Shown here: positions 12,041 through 23,253 of the stretch, piece after piece | Layout: each line of letters begins with the position of its first letter | How positions within the stretch are numbered: position 1 is the first letter of the stretch | Source of the DNA: Zygaena filipendulae | Lineage: Eukaryota > Arthropoda > Insecta > Lepidoptera > Zygaenidae | Assembly (NCBI GenBank): GCA_907165275.2 | Contig: OU015653.1 | Location: forward strand, 11,314,001 to 11,378,000 | Reading direction: 5' to 3' | DNA length: 64,000 nt | Made by a program: the position numbers and the translations under genes | Notes under the pieces: model-generated | Seen by the model: the letters and a program-made list of their open reading frames with translations, nothing else | Database searches by the model: none | What the model was told of the DNA's origin: nothing

Positions 12041-12673
12041 AACCAGTTACGTAACTTTTATTTCTATCCATCATTTTCCGGTTGCAATCAAAAACATGGT
12101 GGTTTTGCGATTACAATATGCATGTTTTACACCTACAATATCTAGCAATCAATTAAAATAAACATATTTCAAAAGTTGAAGCTGCCTTAACATGATTTTT
12201 TTTTTTTTTTCTGATTGAAACTGAAATATGATAGCAACAAAAGTTACATAATTGCTATGCATAACAAGCAAACACATTCGTTTTTTGTTTATATTAGGAT
12301 GGAAAAGTATATACGAGTAGGTATATAACAAAACATGTTTTGTTTTTGTTGACGTTACTTAAAACTATCGCGTATATCCCGAACGTAACCCATGTGGATG
12401 CGTTGGAGGCGCTCTAATTAATAATGACTTGATATAGGTGAACGCGGATGTGATGTTCGGAGTTTGGGAACATAATAATATTATTATTTTGGAAATTACA
12501 AAACCATTAGGTTAAAGTCTTCTATAAAATAAAATCGACAGGTCACTGAACCACTGAATCTTGATAACCTTTGAAAGTGAAATATTGGAGGTAGATAATA
12601 TATAAGTAGGAGAAAATTGATTTCACGAAGTTCCCGCGGGATATCCGATATCGTCGGTGGAATCGCAGAAACA
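12041..12673. other. Unassigned AT-rich sequence
   Basis: Contains an isolated gttcccgcgggata at 12,631-12,644, perhaps a Helitron scrap. Nothing else recognised. Confidence 0.4.
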
Positions 12674-12783
12674 GCGAGTATGTCTATAGGTATAAGCGAG
12701 TATGTCTATAAGTATAAGCGAGTATGTCTATAAGTATAAGCGAGTATGTCTATAGGTATAAGCGAGTATGTCTATAGGTATAT
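12674..12783 (+). repeat. 22-bp minisatellite, five units
   Basis: Five head-to-tail units of 22 bp starting at 12,674, 12,696, 12,718, 12,740 and 12,762. Each begins gcgagtatgtctata and differs only by an a/g just after this. The last unit lacks its final base match. There are no spacers, so it is not a CRISPR array. Confidence 0.95.
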
Positions 12784-13675
12784 TTCAATTTTATCTCACC
12801 TCAGACAGTACATTGGTTAGTTACAACGTGTTAACGAATTAACCAAAAACCTGATATAACCATTCATACCATTTGACCATTTACAAAAGAAATAATAATA
12901 ATAATGATTAAAATTTATATTATGTCGAAAAAAAAAAAAAATACTTAATACTTTAAAAGTTAATCATCATTAGTTTGGAAGTGACCTATCTACGAAATTT
13001 CAAGCGCTACGCCTGCACCTACCGGTCAATGACCGACCGATTCGATTTTCTTTTCTACGGTTGGTGTAAGTTAATAGAAATGAAAAAATATAACCATTAT
13101 TAAAACGTGGTGCGATCGATTCGAAAGTCGATTCTGAGCAAACTACGTTTTGTTTTTCAATTAATTCATTAACACGTTGTAGAAATGGGATAAAAAAGTC
13201 CAATGGATTTCTTACGTGTTATACAAAATACACACACGCTGTTCTTTTAATGTATCCTTTATCCATAGCCATTTTTCATATTTAGATTAGAAGTCAATCG
13301 TGAAATCCCTATGCACTGTTTCGGCCATCGTACCTACCTTTTTTTTATCATACAACCCTTGGAATTTCAAAAAATATAAAGGAAATGTTCACAAAAATGC
13401 CCCCATGAATAAAAATGCGGTAATAACTCTTAATACTAGTCGAAATATGAGAGGATGCGTTTCCCGATTGAGACGCAAGTTTTGCTTTGAGACTATTTTA
13501 CATTATCCATTTCTGTTTTTCCGGTTTATTGTTCTTAATATTACTTCCATAACATATAGTATTACTTACCGTGACGTGTGTAATACTTTTACGTCAAGGT
13601 ATATGTATGTATACAAGAAAAAACTTAGTAACTTAGTAACTGTTAACAGTTTGAGGTCAACTTAAAATCTTGAGA
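12784..13675. other. Unassigned AT-rich sequence
   Basis: A 121-codon plus-strand frame (13,300-13,665) is present but shows no domain or compositional sign of coding. Otherwise nothing is recognised. Confidence 0.45.
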
Positions 13676-13884
13676 ACTGGGCCCTTATTCACTATCACAA
13701 ACATTGTCTTTCTCTCGTGTTCAAAGAAGTTATACTTAAAAAAAAACTACAACGTTTCTGTAGTACACAGAATGTTAATTTGTAAAATTTTGGCAGCTGG
13801 AGGCTGGAGCAATTGTGCTGGTGTTTTGAGACGCGCGTTATGAGCAAGGAATATCGTTGGTCATATAGTGAATAAGAGCCTAGT
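13676..13884 (+). mobile_element. MITE with TTATTCACTAT ends
   Basis: A 209-bp element with 20-bp imperfect terminal inverted repeats (actgggcccttattcactat at left; the complement of the right end differs at only two positions). Related copies lie at 435-632 and 62,882-63,025. It has no coding capacity. Confidence 0.7.
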
Positions 13885-14611
13885 ATACCTGAAATACAAT
13901 ACACTATCCTGATGGATTTTTGTGTAATAATAAAAATCTACTTTAAAAAATATATATGAGTTTTCCTTGTGCTGTATGTTCGAGATTCTTTCAGATACTT
14001 TGCGATCGACTGTTATGATTCAATAAACTTATGAAAAGGTTTAACTAGTAGGTACCTATTCAAAATATTAAGGTACGGAAATTGGTTTGTTAAGAAAAAA
14101 ATATTTAGTTACGTCCATAAACACCAAATCTATCTACCTTCTCTCACCCCCGCAGTCAGGTCTTGATATGTTGGCCGTAATATTCTCGCTGCCTACCTAC
14201 CTCTTCGGTGAGTAGAAGTAAGCAGAAGAAGTAATCCAACCTTTATGTGAGCAGGAAACTCTTGCATATTTCGAACTGACAATAATTAAGATTTATTTCT
14301 AAAAACCTGCTGATGTGATTGAGAACTTTTGTTTTTTTTTTTTTATTTTAGTTCCATGACTGCGTTCGCTGAATACCGTTTTATACCTGTTAATTATTTG
14401 CTATCAATTTACAACTCTTTATATTTGATCATCATTTTCATCGTCATTTTCGGACGGTCAGTGTCGGTGCCGTGTGTACTCCATCTAAAACTTCGTTCGC
14501 GACGTTGATCCCTCATGCAATATTCATGCGCATGCAACTTAGCTATCCCCGTGTATGACATTTGTGTATTTATGAGTTTTAAGATGGCGATAAACGTCCA
14601 GCGATTTGCCA
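13885..14611. other. Unassigned sequence
   Basis: No repeat or gene recognised. A chance-sized minus-strand frame lies at 14,409-14,612. Confidence 0.45.
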
Positions 14612-14700
14612 AGAGAGCACCGTTGGTCCAGTGGTTGGTGAATCTAACTGCTGCGTCAGGGGTTGCGGGTTCGATATCCGCTTCAGGCTAGATGTTATTT
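14612..14700 (+). repeat. tRNA-derived SINE head
   Basis: An A-box-like tggtccagtgg (14,625 region) and a B-box arm gcgggttcgatatccgc (near 14,665), whose five-pair T stem and seven-base loop can be folded. The flanks cannot form an acceptor stem, so this is a SINE remnant rather than a tRNA gene. Confidence 0.5.
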
Positions 14701-14752
14701 TGTATTATGAGTAGGTTATTATGAGTACCTATTAATTTACAATATACAGTAA

Positions 14753-14962
14753 TCCCTACCTATATTATAAAATATGCGAAAGGAACTCTGTCTGTCTGTC
14801 TATCTGTCTGTTACTCTTTCACGCCTTAACGGCTCAACCGATTATCATGAAATTTTGCATACACGTTGTCAGGGGTACAGAGAAGGACATAGGGTACCTT
14901 TTATCCCGGAATTCCCGCGGGAACTCCAAAATTAACGCGGGTGAAACCACGGGGAACAGTTA
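14753..14962 (+). mobile_element. Helitron-like copy
   Basis: Begins tccctacctatattataaa after an A. It then has a tctgtctgtctatctgtctg tract, cgccttaacggctcaaccg, the gaattcccgcgggaactcc palindrome and the hairpin region acgcgggtgaaaccac. The terminus is cagtta rather than CTAG. A LINE tail begins almost at once on its right. Confidence 0.75.
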
Positions 14963-14967
14963 TTTTG

Positions 14968-15120
14968 AATAAATGAATGACAAACACTTTATTGAGCACC
15001 ACAATCAGTTGGTACAATGACTAAAAACTTATAAAGCAGAAAGTATTAAGTGGCGGTAAAGGGCGGCCTCATCACTATAAAGCGATCTCTTCCAGGATAT
15101 ATTTAAGTACTTGGACATTT
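14968..15120 (-). mobile_element. LINE 3' end (RTE-like)
   Basis: On the minus strand: tcctggaagagatcgcttta, then gatgaggccgccc, and a polyadenylation-like caataaagtgtttgtcatt reaching 14,968. This is the layout of 3' ends of lepidopteran RTE-type LINEs as I know them. Only the 3' end was inserted. Confidence 0.6.
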
Positions 15121-15461
15121 CACAAGGCAATATTTTGTTTTTTTTATCACGGAAATCTCAAATATCATCTTAATTTTTAATTATTTCAACTCAAATTATA
15201 TTCTAAAGGATCTATGAAATTAAAACAAGTGCATGTATCAGTGTGTACAAACAGAAGTTAAACTTTTGTATCAATTAACTCCATCTGTTGATATTTATCA
15301 AACGAACTAACATCAACCAACATCACAAGAAATTAAAATTATCAATGTAACTTCTTTACCGTGCCCGAAATCATAATAGAAAGAGCAAATGCAACTTCAC
15401 TTATTTAATATTGAATTATGAACAAGACTGGTGTCTAATGTTCTCCTGAAATATACTTATA
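15121..15461. other. Unassigned AT-rich sequence
   Basis: Nothing recognised. Confidence 0.5.
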
Positions 15462-15689
15462 CTAGCTGTCCCCCGCGATTTCATCCGCGGTAATTTCGGA
15501 GTTCCCGCGGAGGTTGCGGGAAAAAAGTACTCTATGTCCTTCAGTTCCCGAGGGAATTCCGGGATAAAAACTACCCTATCTTTTAAGTTGGACCATATTA
15601 TAACTGGTTGCAAAATTTTATCAAAATTCGTTCAGTAGTTTCGGAGTCCATCGCGGACAAACAACGTGACACGTGATTTATATATATTA
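15462..15689 (-). mobile_element. Helitron-like copy, apparently chimeric
   Basis: CTAG at its left end. The 3' block is doubled: a gttcccgcgg segment with agtactctatgtccttca is followed by a second agttcccgagggaattccg. The 5' half is nearly identical to the 7020-7205 copy. This looks like two subfamilies joined. Confidence 0.75.
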
Positions 15690-16400
15690 GATGTATACAA
15701 AAAAAAATACATATGACAGAACTTTGAATAGTGATTCACGTAGGTACAATATGATCGTATCGGTGGACACGGATCTAACTGTCAAACAATAAAGCAACTG
15801 ACCACTGACAGGTCATATGACCAGTTAGTCATCTGTTACTCATTGTTCTTGCACGTAGTGATTACCTCTGTGGTTCTTGCTTCACTTAACACGGCTGACA
15901 TACAAATGTGTTACTAAGAAACTCTACATAGATATCCATAGAGATATATAAATGTGACTGCGTAACCTATTGCGATACGTTGGTTACTAAAAATCATTAC
16001 TACTTTTTCCTCCTCTACAATTCGTAGAAAATTATATTTATTTCGGCTTGATTAAATAATTTTATTGATGTTTTTTTAACCAGACTCAAGTCGACACATG
16101 TGTGTCATTGCCAGAAGTGGCTCGAAACCGACTGTCACAGATTTTGATAAAGCTAACACAAATTCGTACCTACTTAAACCTACTATATAAAACCGCTTTG
16201 GTTTTAAAAACAATAGATGTATTTTGGGTATTTATATGTAATTATATACCTATGTATATCAATGAATAAGAATACTTTTCTGTTAAAACTCTTTTGTAAA
16301 CTTTTATAATGATAACACTGACGTTTTGATAATTTAAATTATACACATTCTTTGAAACTCTAATATATATATTAAGGGCTTTATTTCCTTAGAAATAGTC
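15690..16400. other. Unassigned sequence, right part may be a decayed LTR
   Basis: No clear repeat. The stretch just left of the copia primer site (up to 16,410) is where a 5' LTR would lie. No second LTR is visible in the window for comparison, so its edges cannot be set. Confidence 0.4.
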
Positions 16401-16640
16401 ACCAATAAGTGGTTATGGGCCCATTTATTGGAATTATTTAGTAAAAAAGCCAATAAAATAGTATAGTATTATGGATTCTCCATCGAAAACGACACAAGCT
16501 CAAAGCAACACAGCGGCGACACCATCAGGTATTTCAATTACTAAATTTAATGGTATAAAATTAAATACCTGGGCGTGCTTGCTCATCGATCTCGACTTAT
16601 CTATGGGACGTGAAAAATATTACCTATCTTATTTGTAATG
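16401..16640 (+). mobile_element. Ty1/copia retrotransposon 5' leader and gag start
   Basis: The 13 bases ggttatgggccca at 16,411-16,423 are the exact reverse complement of the anticodon arm of insect initiator tRNA-Met. This is the unusual half-tRNA primer site of Drosophila copia. A short leader follows, then an ATG at 16,471 opening a 55-codon frame to 16,638. Its start (MDSPSKTTQAQSNTAATPSG) is followed by ITKFNGIKLNTW, matching the copia-group gag pattern of a short polar leader and then a K-F-[ND]-G...W motif. The frame breaks after about 50 residues and no protease, integrase or reverse transcriptase follows, so this is a 5' remnant. The upstream 'LTR' does not end in a clear CA. The identification is from memory of copia; no alignment was run. 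Confidence 0.6.
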
Positions 16641-17117
16641 ATGACAAAAAATGTTTTTGTCGTGACACACGATTAAACTAATAAGATTTTTTTTTTATCT
16701 GAAAAGCACGGCAAGGAGTTGTGAAATAGATTTTATTTTTGTACCTTTTATTTTAGTGGTATTATTATTTCAATAAAAAGCTCTTCATGTAAAAGCAGCA
16801 ATTAGCTTCGGCACTGTATTTTTATCAACAAAGTCAAAGAACTACTAAAAGTTATTATGCGATTAGACTCTTTTGCATCACAAGAGTATTACATTACTCT
16901 AATTTAGTGGGCTCATGTTACTCTAACTAGCACATCACCTGGCCCGCCAATCCCCAAGGTCTCTAATCAGTTGTGATTCAATAATAAGTAGGAACGCACT
17001 GTCATTCAATTTCCAATCTGTCCCTAAACAGTTGGGATTAATCTCCTGCTCAGTCCTGACTATTCAGAATGCGAACTCACAAAATAACTTGTCCCCTGTT
17101 CAGTCTTTTTAGTTTAA
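16641..17117. other. Unassigned AT-rich sequence
   Basis: Nothing recognised. Confidence 0.45.
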
Positions 17118-17255
17118 CTTAGCTGGTCGCCGCCTTAATTTCGGAGTTTTTGCTGGAATTCTAGGATAAAAAGTAGTCTACCTCCTTTTCTGTACCTTCG
17201 ACAACGTGTATACGTGTGTGACAACCAAACGCACGCATTTATAATATTAATAATT
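17118..17255 (-). mobile_element. Helitron-like copy, degenerate
   Basis: Recognised from agctggtcgccgccttaat, cggagtttttgctggaattc and gcatttataatattaat. The CTAG terminus and hairpin are eroded. Confidence 0.5.
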
Positions 17256-17449
17256 AATTTCTACCCAACATTTTGCTATTTACAAACCAACCGCCAGTTA
17301 TTGACAGCCCCTTAAAAAAAACAATTCAGTGCAGTATATCTATGAAATACCCAAGTAAGTACCATTAGTATTAGTACTACAATACGCCGATACGTAAATG
17401 CAAAATGGTTTTATTCCGAGCCCAAAAATAATCACTTCACGAAATACTA

Positions 17450-17702
17450 AAAGGAGTTGTTCAACGGTCCATAGATCATGTCCATCGGATGTGGAAGGCT
17501 GGAATTTTGTATGTAGGTAGCTTAAGGTCTACTATGAATTCTGGTAGAGTTTTAGCCGGCAGCTAGGTCGACATTATATAGAATTTCACACTCAAAGTTT
17601 CGTTTTGGGTCTAGCAAACCTTGTGTATGATTCTGAAGCATTTTATTTGGATATAATTATTATCTATTATCAATGGACCGTTGACCGTTCAACACCTCCT
17701 TT
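17450..17702. mobile_element. Possible MITE
   Basis: A 253-bp segment with imperfect inverted ends. The left end reads aaaggagttgttcaacggtc and the complement of the right end reads aaaggaggtgttgaacggtc. No other copy is seen in the window. Confidence 0.45.
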
Positions 17703-18207
17703 GTGAATTTTTGTCATGCAGTTCGTTTGAAATTGGTCATAGTGTATCAAGGCCACGATGCCTTAGTTTCACGAGCAAATAATAAGACTGATAACTCACG
17801 CGTAAAATGGTTTATTGGGTCCAGAATAGGGCCTCTGGGTTCTGTAATAGTATCGAATATGTCACTGCACGGGGGCGTTATAATGACGGATCCAAATAAT
17901 TTGGTTCACAACCACGTTCCGTATTAGTTCCAATCGGATTGAATATTGATGCGACAGATGGCGGCACATTCGACACATAATTAATTTCTCAATCGACATC
18001 GGACTCGGGTCCAGAACGGGCCTGAGCAACATTTACATATTTGGACCCTATTAAGGTTCGTTGCAGGACGTTGAGCTACTTTTCGGTGTTTATGCAAATA
18101 GCTCTTTTGTTTATTTTTTGTTGGTTAGTATTTCATAATAACTATAAAAATAAATAACAACTGAAAACAAGAAAGTCACAAGTAGTGGAGATGACTTTGT
18201 ACCTACA
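17703..18207. other. Unassigned, GC-richer block
   Basis: Single-copy-looking sequence with two similar words (gggtccagaatagggcct and gggtccagaacgggcct, near 17,818 and 18,008). The 74-codon frame at 17,703-17,927 has no recognised domain. It could be a conserved non-coding element. Confidence 0.35.
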
Positions 18208-18376
18208 TCCTAACTAACGTTATAAAATATGCAAATGTGAGTTTGTTTGTTTGTTACGGCCGATCATCATGAAGTTATGCATACACGTTGTACAGAAAGG
18301 AAATAGAATAATTTAATGCCGGAATCCCCGCGGAATCTCCAAAATTAACGCGGGTGAAGCCTCGAGGAATAGCTAG
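18208..18376 (+). mobile_element. Helitron-like copy with intact ends
   Basis: A 169-bp copy with the full Helitron insertion signature: A before TC at 18,208 and CTAG at 18,373-18,376 followed by T. Internal cggaatccccgcgg and acgcgggtgaagcctcg correspond to the palindrome and the subterminal hairpin. Confidence 0.8.
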
Positions 18377-19010
18377 TTAAAAATTAAACAAAAAAAAGGC
18401 GACATAATAGGACTATAAAAATCTATAAAAATATTTTTAGAAATTTCGTCTCTATGTTCGTATTTGTATGCGCATCAAACGAAAACCAACGCATGGAATT
18501 GAACCAAATTTTCTGCTTTTGTATATGTACCTACTTCAATTTGAATTCTTTGTTTTATCGCAATCTGATAACATAAAGTAATTGTTAGCGACATGAATGC
18601 ATTTCCAAACACTCAGAAACAACATAATATAGCAAATTTTCGTTTATGAAAAATCAAGAAGTTGCACATTCGGACACCAAGTGACGTCCACATTTCCCCT
18701 ATCCATCTCACAGTGCCGCATCGATCTTGTTTCAGTAATTATTAGTGCCAGTGCCCGCGGCAACGCCAGCCCTCTACTAATTGCCGTAATCGTTCACTCC
18801 TCGCCTCTCAGCCAATGGCCAGACATCCGTCATTGGCAGAAGCTATTTGGTCAAATATTTACGCTTATCTCTATATACGATAGTGCTAATGGGTGTGTTT
18901 AATCAGCTAATGTTGCGAGTTATGACCGACACTCGAAATAGTGTCGAAAGTGTGTCACAATAACTGATTTTAGTCCAAGAAAACAAACTGTATTTACTTT
19001 GTCATTCTTA
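18377..19010. other. Unassigned, GC-richer block at 18,660-18,905
   Basis: No repeat recognised. The block has a 73-codon plus-strand frame without recognisable domains. Confidence 0.4.
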
Positions 19011-19204
19011 TCCTTACTATTATTTATAAATTCGGGGGCGAGTTTGTTTTCTTTGTTACGCTTTCACGCCTTCATCATGAACCGATAATCATGAAATTTG
19101 GTATATAACACGCTGTCAAGTGTACAGAGAAGAACACAGGGCAGGTACTTTTTATCCCGGAATTCCCACAGGAATTCGGAAATTACCGCGGGTGAAACAG
19201 CTGG
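19011..19204 (+). mobile_element. Helitron-like copy
   Basis: TC at 19,011 after A, and CTGG (allowed CTRR variant) at 19,201-19,204 before T. Contains atcccggaattcccac and accgcgggtgaaac. Confidence 0.75.
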
Positions 19205-20317
19205 TACTTCAAATAAATCTTCGAGTATACCTATTATATTATAATATATCATTTGAACTTGTCGCTGAGATAGCTTTGAGTTTTATATAGGTAATTGTAT
19301 CTGGTTTTTTACTATTACAAAATTAATACTATAACGTTATGTTACAATAAAACAAACGTTATTATGCCCAATTGAATTAAATTGAACGAATGCATCGCTC
19401 GCGTTCGAAATTCAATTTAATTGATGTTGCAAATTGGCTTTCGTCAACCGTTTGGACTGAAAAACAAAATGATAAAACGTGGACTAGGTACCTATGTCTT
19501 TGTGGCTTACTATACCTATTGAAGTGTTTTGAATCAAGGCTGTATAGTTAATAATTATCGATTTTTTTTTGTGATACTTCTTTGGGCTAGGTAAGAATAA
19601 TTGGTCATGACAATTTTGTTACTCATATACCTTTGTATCCAAAGTCCTTAAGTCTAGAAGAGTGTTACTCCGTTAATCTGAGAGGTCATGACTCGTAAGC
19701 AGCTATTTTATTTTTCATTATGTTTTACGGTCCTTCATAGGAAACTAAATTATTGAATGACTGATTGAAACTAAACGACCTAATTTGGTATCGCTCCCGT
19801 AAAGATATAAATAAATAGCAAAGGGAATCAAATTAGGCATAGGTATAGACAAGTTCTACCCAGATGAAATAAAGGGGGACAGTTAGTATCTGCATATAAT
19901 AAATATGCCTTGTAATTGTAACAATGCCAGTAGGTAAATGGACTTGCCATTTATCTACTTCAAAGAGTATTGTACCTACCTAATTGTATAATTCGGGACA
20001 GATGTCGTTACTGTGTCCAGTCGGAATACCCAGTGAAATTTGAATGAGTAATACCATACTTATACCTTTTATTAGATAATAATAACTATTACCTTCAATG
20101 ACACACGTCTCGTTGAACTTATCAGAGCAAAAGCAGTCTAACCTTATAGTTTTTCGTAGTTAAAGTTTTATACAAAAACAAAACTTACGTATATTCTTCA
20201 AACATGCTGTATTGATTCATTATAATAATATAATATATTAAGTATTGTTGTGGTTTAAATTATTTACAGCACACTAGGAAATAATGTGTATCAGGCCACT
20301 TTTGTACTGAAGGTCTT
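19205..20317. other. Unassigned; weak zero-length splice site
   Basis: No repeat recognised. A T-rich tract ending in ctag is followed directly by gtaagaataa at 19,590/19,591. Confidence 0.35.
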
Positions 20318-20558
20318 AATTGGAGATAGATAGGCAATAGTGTGTTAACCCACGTTGGAGAATTTTGAGTAAATCGTGTTTAAAAATTATTGCGCCACTA
20401 TAAGTCAATATTTTTTTCTGCTCAATATTTTGTTGCTATTGAAACAATGTAATAAAGTAAACACATTATAGAAAACGTTCTACAACTCCCAATAAAGCAT
20501 TCTGTATCAGTAATTCATTTTTTTGGGTTAACATGTTATTGCTTATCGGCGTCCAATT
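20318..20558 (+). mobile_element. MITE with TGTTAACCCA ends
   Basis: A 241-bp element with about 35-bp imperfect inverted ends that finish internally in tgttaaccca (left) and tgggttaaca (right). Shared inner words with the inverted copy at 33,503-33,745 include gagtaaatcgtgttt. Confidence 0.7.
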
Positions 20559-21943
20559 ATGTTATGAAAATGACGTAACAATATGACATAAACTCTACAA
20601 CGTGAAGTTTCTCATGGCCCTCAGCGGAACTTGTCTGAACAAATAATCATGGTTAATCGTCGGGATTAAAACTTGAACAAATATTTATACAGCTCCATAG
20701 TATCCACTACATACAAAAAAAACCTTTTAAGATCGCGTGGTAAAAAATTTGTAACATATTGTAGGAAGTTAGATTCTGAGAAATATAAATTTTGCTGTCC
20801 TATTTAGGTACAATAACTATTGCTGATGATTTTTATAATTTTATTTTACATGAAGTATAAAATATGTAAAATTATAATGTTCTCCGAAAAAGTTATACTG
20901 AATTTCTCAAAAGGTAAGCATTTTACAAAACTTATACCTACCGAAGATATATTATTTACAATTGTAAAATTTATGGACAAAATATGCCAGAAACTGTAAA
21001 AGCATATTTATTAATTTTTGTATACTAACTAGGTATGCTTGATTTCTCTAAAAATCAGTTTTACATATTTTCCATTGAAGTCAACCGAAAGTAGAGTTAT
21101 TAACTCACACATGTGATGTGGTTGAGCATAGACAAATCTGGTGACAAACTACGACCCTCGCGTTGCGTTCCCTCTAAATCATTTATGGTTAAACACATTT
21201 GGTTGTTATTATTTCAATGAGCCACCTCATTATGATAATTAATGTCCTTGAGAATTAGCCTGTGAATCTTGTATGTTTGTATGTTAGTGATTAATTGCTT
21301 TAAGTTTTTGTAAGATTTGTTTTAATAACTCGGTCGAGAAAACATTAAAATCACGTTACGTTATAAAAAACTAGCTAATAAAACATTCACAGCTGAAAAA
21401 TAAATACAATACAAATTAAAACCAAACGGCTTTTTCTTGATAAGACAGACGTTATTTCCGAAGCTATTTTACAAGGCCAATAAAAAATACGTAATCGCAC
21501 GCTAAAAGCGGTAAAACGGGCCGATTCACTGAATACCGGCGAAGTAACAAATCGTCTAAAAACAAAAGAAATATAGTCTATAAATCGGTCCGCAATGCAA
21601 TATACGTCTATTAGGCGACCACTTGAAAGGTTGTAAATCTCTGGCCACCACCCTCAAAATACAAGGTTTTACAGCTTTCAGACGATATATCTGTGGCAGC
21701 AACCAGCGAGGTGCAAGTAACCATCCCCCAATAATTTTCTTTGCACCGCATTTGATAAATTTTTAAATCGCGCAGAATAGGGCCCTTGAGGTTTGCCAAG
21801 AGAGAGGGGAATGACCGGTCGAAGTTGTTTGCTAAGTAAAAAAGGTGATTTTTTTACAAAGATTTGTACGCTTAGGTATCCATATAAAAACTGTATAAGA
21901 TGAAATCCTAATTTACGGTGTTGGAAATAAAAATATAGATTGA
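20559..21943. other. Unassigned, includes GC-richer block 21,470-21,835
   Basis: No repeat recognised. The block 21,470-21,835 is less AT-rich than its surroundings and looks single-copy. Confidence 0.4.
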
Positions 21944-22010
21944 CTAGCTGTGTCTTGAGGTTTCAACCGCGTAAATTTCGGGATCATCTCTGGAACTCCA
22001 AGTGGAATCT
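21944..22010 (-). mobile_element. Helitron-like 3' end, degenerate
   Basis: CTAG followed by ctgtgtcttgaggtttcaac and cgcgtaaatttcggg. The remainder is lost. Confidence 0.5.
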
Positions 22011-22625
22011 ACTTCCAATCAACTACGCTAAATTTCAGCTTCATGGGACAATGTAAAAACACTACAAATTTCATAAAACCATTCGAAGGTTTAACCCCCA
22101 TTTCACACTCCTAGGGTTGAATTTTGGAAAACCCTCCCTTAATTCATTCTTGTGCTATAGTATAAGAAACCCTTGTGGCATATTTTACGGTTCTGAAACT
22201 CATTAGTTTTATTTAATTTATTTTCTTTTATGCTTTTATATGTATCTGGATGGCAAATTGGTCTGACGAATTTATTCATACTCATTTTTATTTAAAAAGT
22301 AGGTAAACATTCTAAGTTCAAATAATTCATAGTGTACCTTACTTACGCATCTATATATTATTCAAACTGCTTACCGTAGTTGATTACTTTGGATTAGAGG
22401 TACTTTAGTGTTCCGCAGGATTACTGGAAAATACGCCGTTTAACGTGAAACATCATTTTAGTTTGCCATTAGGCAAAATTGTTGGCAAAAAGTCTTATTA
22501 CTTACGGTTAGTGTTCTTCTCATACACTATATTCTTTTTTTCTCTCTCATATTATTATTATTTATAACTTTAGCCAGCGTCAAATTTCAATAAATATATT
22601 TTTATTAGCCTCTGTGCGGTTTTTA
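22011..22625. other. Unassigned AT-rich sequence
   Basis: Nothing recognised. Confidence 0.45.
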
Positions 22626-22955
22626 GTAGGGATGTTGACGACTTTTGAAAATCATAATTCTAATTAGTCCGTCAGTTTGAAAAAAAAAGTAGCTAAACGT
22701 ATTTTTTGCTTTTTCATATTACTGAAAATATACAGAGATAAAGCGCATTAAAGTTTATAATGGGGGTGTGACGTCATTAACCCCCCATAACTTATGTTTA
22801 TTATGCCCCCATACCAACTGCACCGGTTAGTGACATCACACGAAATTTTGATTCAATGTATCGCTGTTATTTTTTGATTATGTAAAAAAAATACGTATAC
22901 AATATTTTTTATGGATCTATAAGAAGGACTAAAAAAAATTAGTCAACTAGCCCAC
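22626..22955 (-). mobile_element. CRE-carrying MITE
   Basis: An inverted copy. Left end tagggatgttgacgac, right end ttagtcaactagccca. One TGACGTCA is kept (22,769-22,776). The other has changed to TGACATCA. It has an extra stretch of about 20 bp with cccccata words between them. Confidence 0.65.
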
Positions 22956-23027
22956 TGCAGTTTATATGTAGTTATAGACCGCAAAAGCTCGGTTTTAGCA
23001 GACGGAATCAGCTAAAGATATGTATCT

Positions 23028-23253
23028 ACTATCTTTAAACGAGCAATTCTTATAATATATATGTATGTAATCGGAAATCTCGGAATCTCGGAAACGACTC
23101 CAACGATTTTCATGAAATTTGGTATGCAGGGTTTCGGAGGCGATTAATCGATCTAGCTAGGTTTCAAGCACAAAAAAATGAGTGTTTGTTTTTTTACGTA
23201 AGAACAGATGGCGCTATAGGTACATAACGAGCGAAGCTCGGTGACCCAAATAT
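23028..23253 (+). repeat. Dispersed repeat with cgagcgaagctcg hairpin
   Basis: One of three copies (others 53,849-54,030 and 59,242-59,506, inverted). Starts atctttaaacgagcaattct, includes cggaaacgactccaacga, and ends with the hairpin cgagcgaagctcg and gtgacccaaatatt. The terminal hairpin recalls Helitrons, but no CTRR end follows. Class unresolved. Confidence 0.6.

Noticed and set aside
12674..12783. CRISPR-like array
   Set aside because: Units are contiguous with no spacers, and the genome is eukaryotic.
13300..13665. 121-codon plus-strand frame
   Set aside because: Low-complexity, no conserved motif, no splice or promoter context.
14612..14700. tRNA gene
   Set aside because: Only A- and B-box-like words and a T arm are present; acceptor and anticodon stems cannot be formed.
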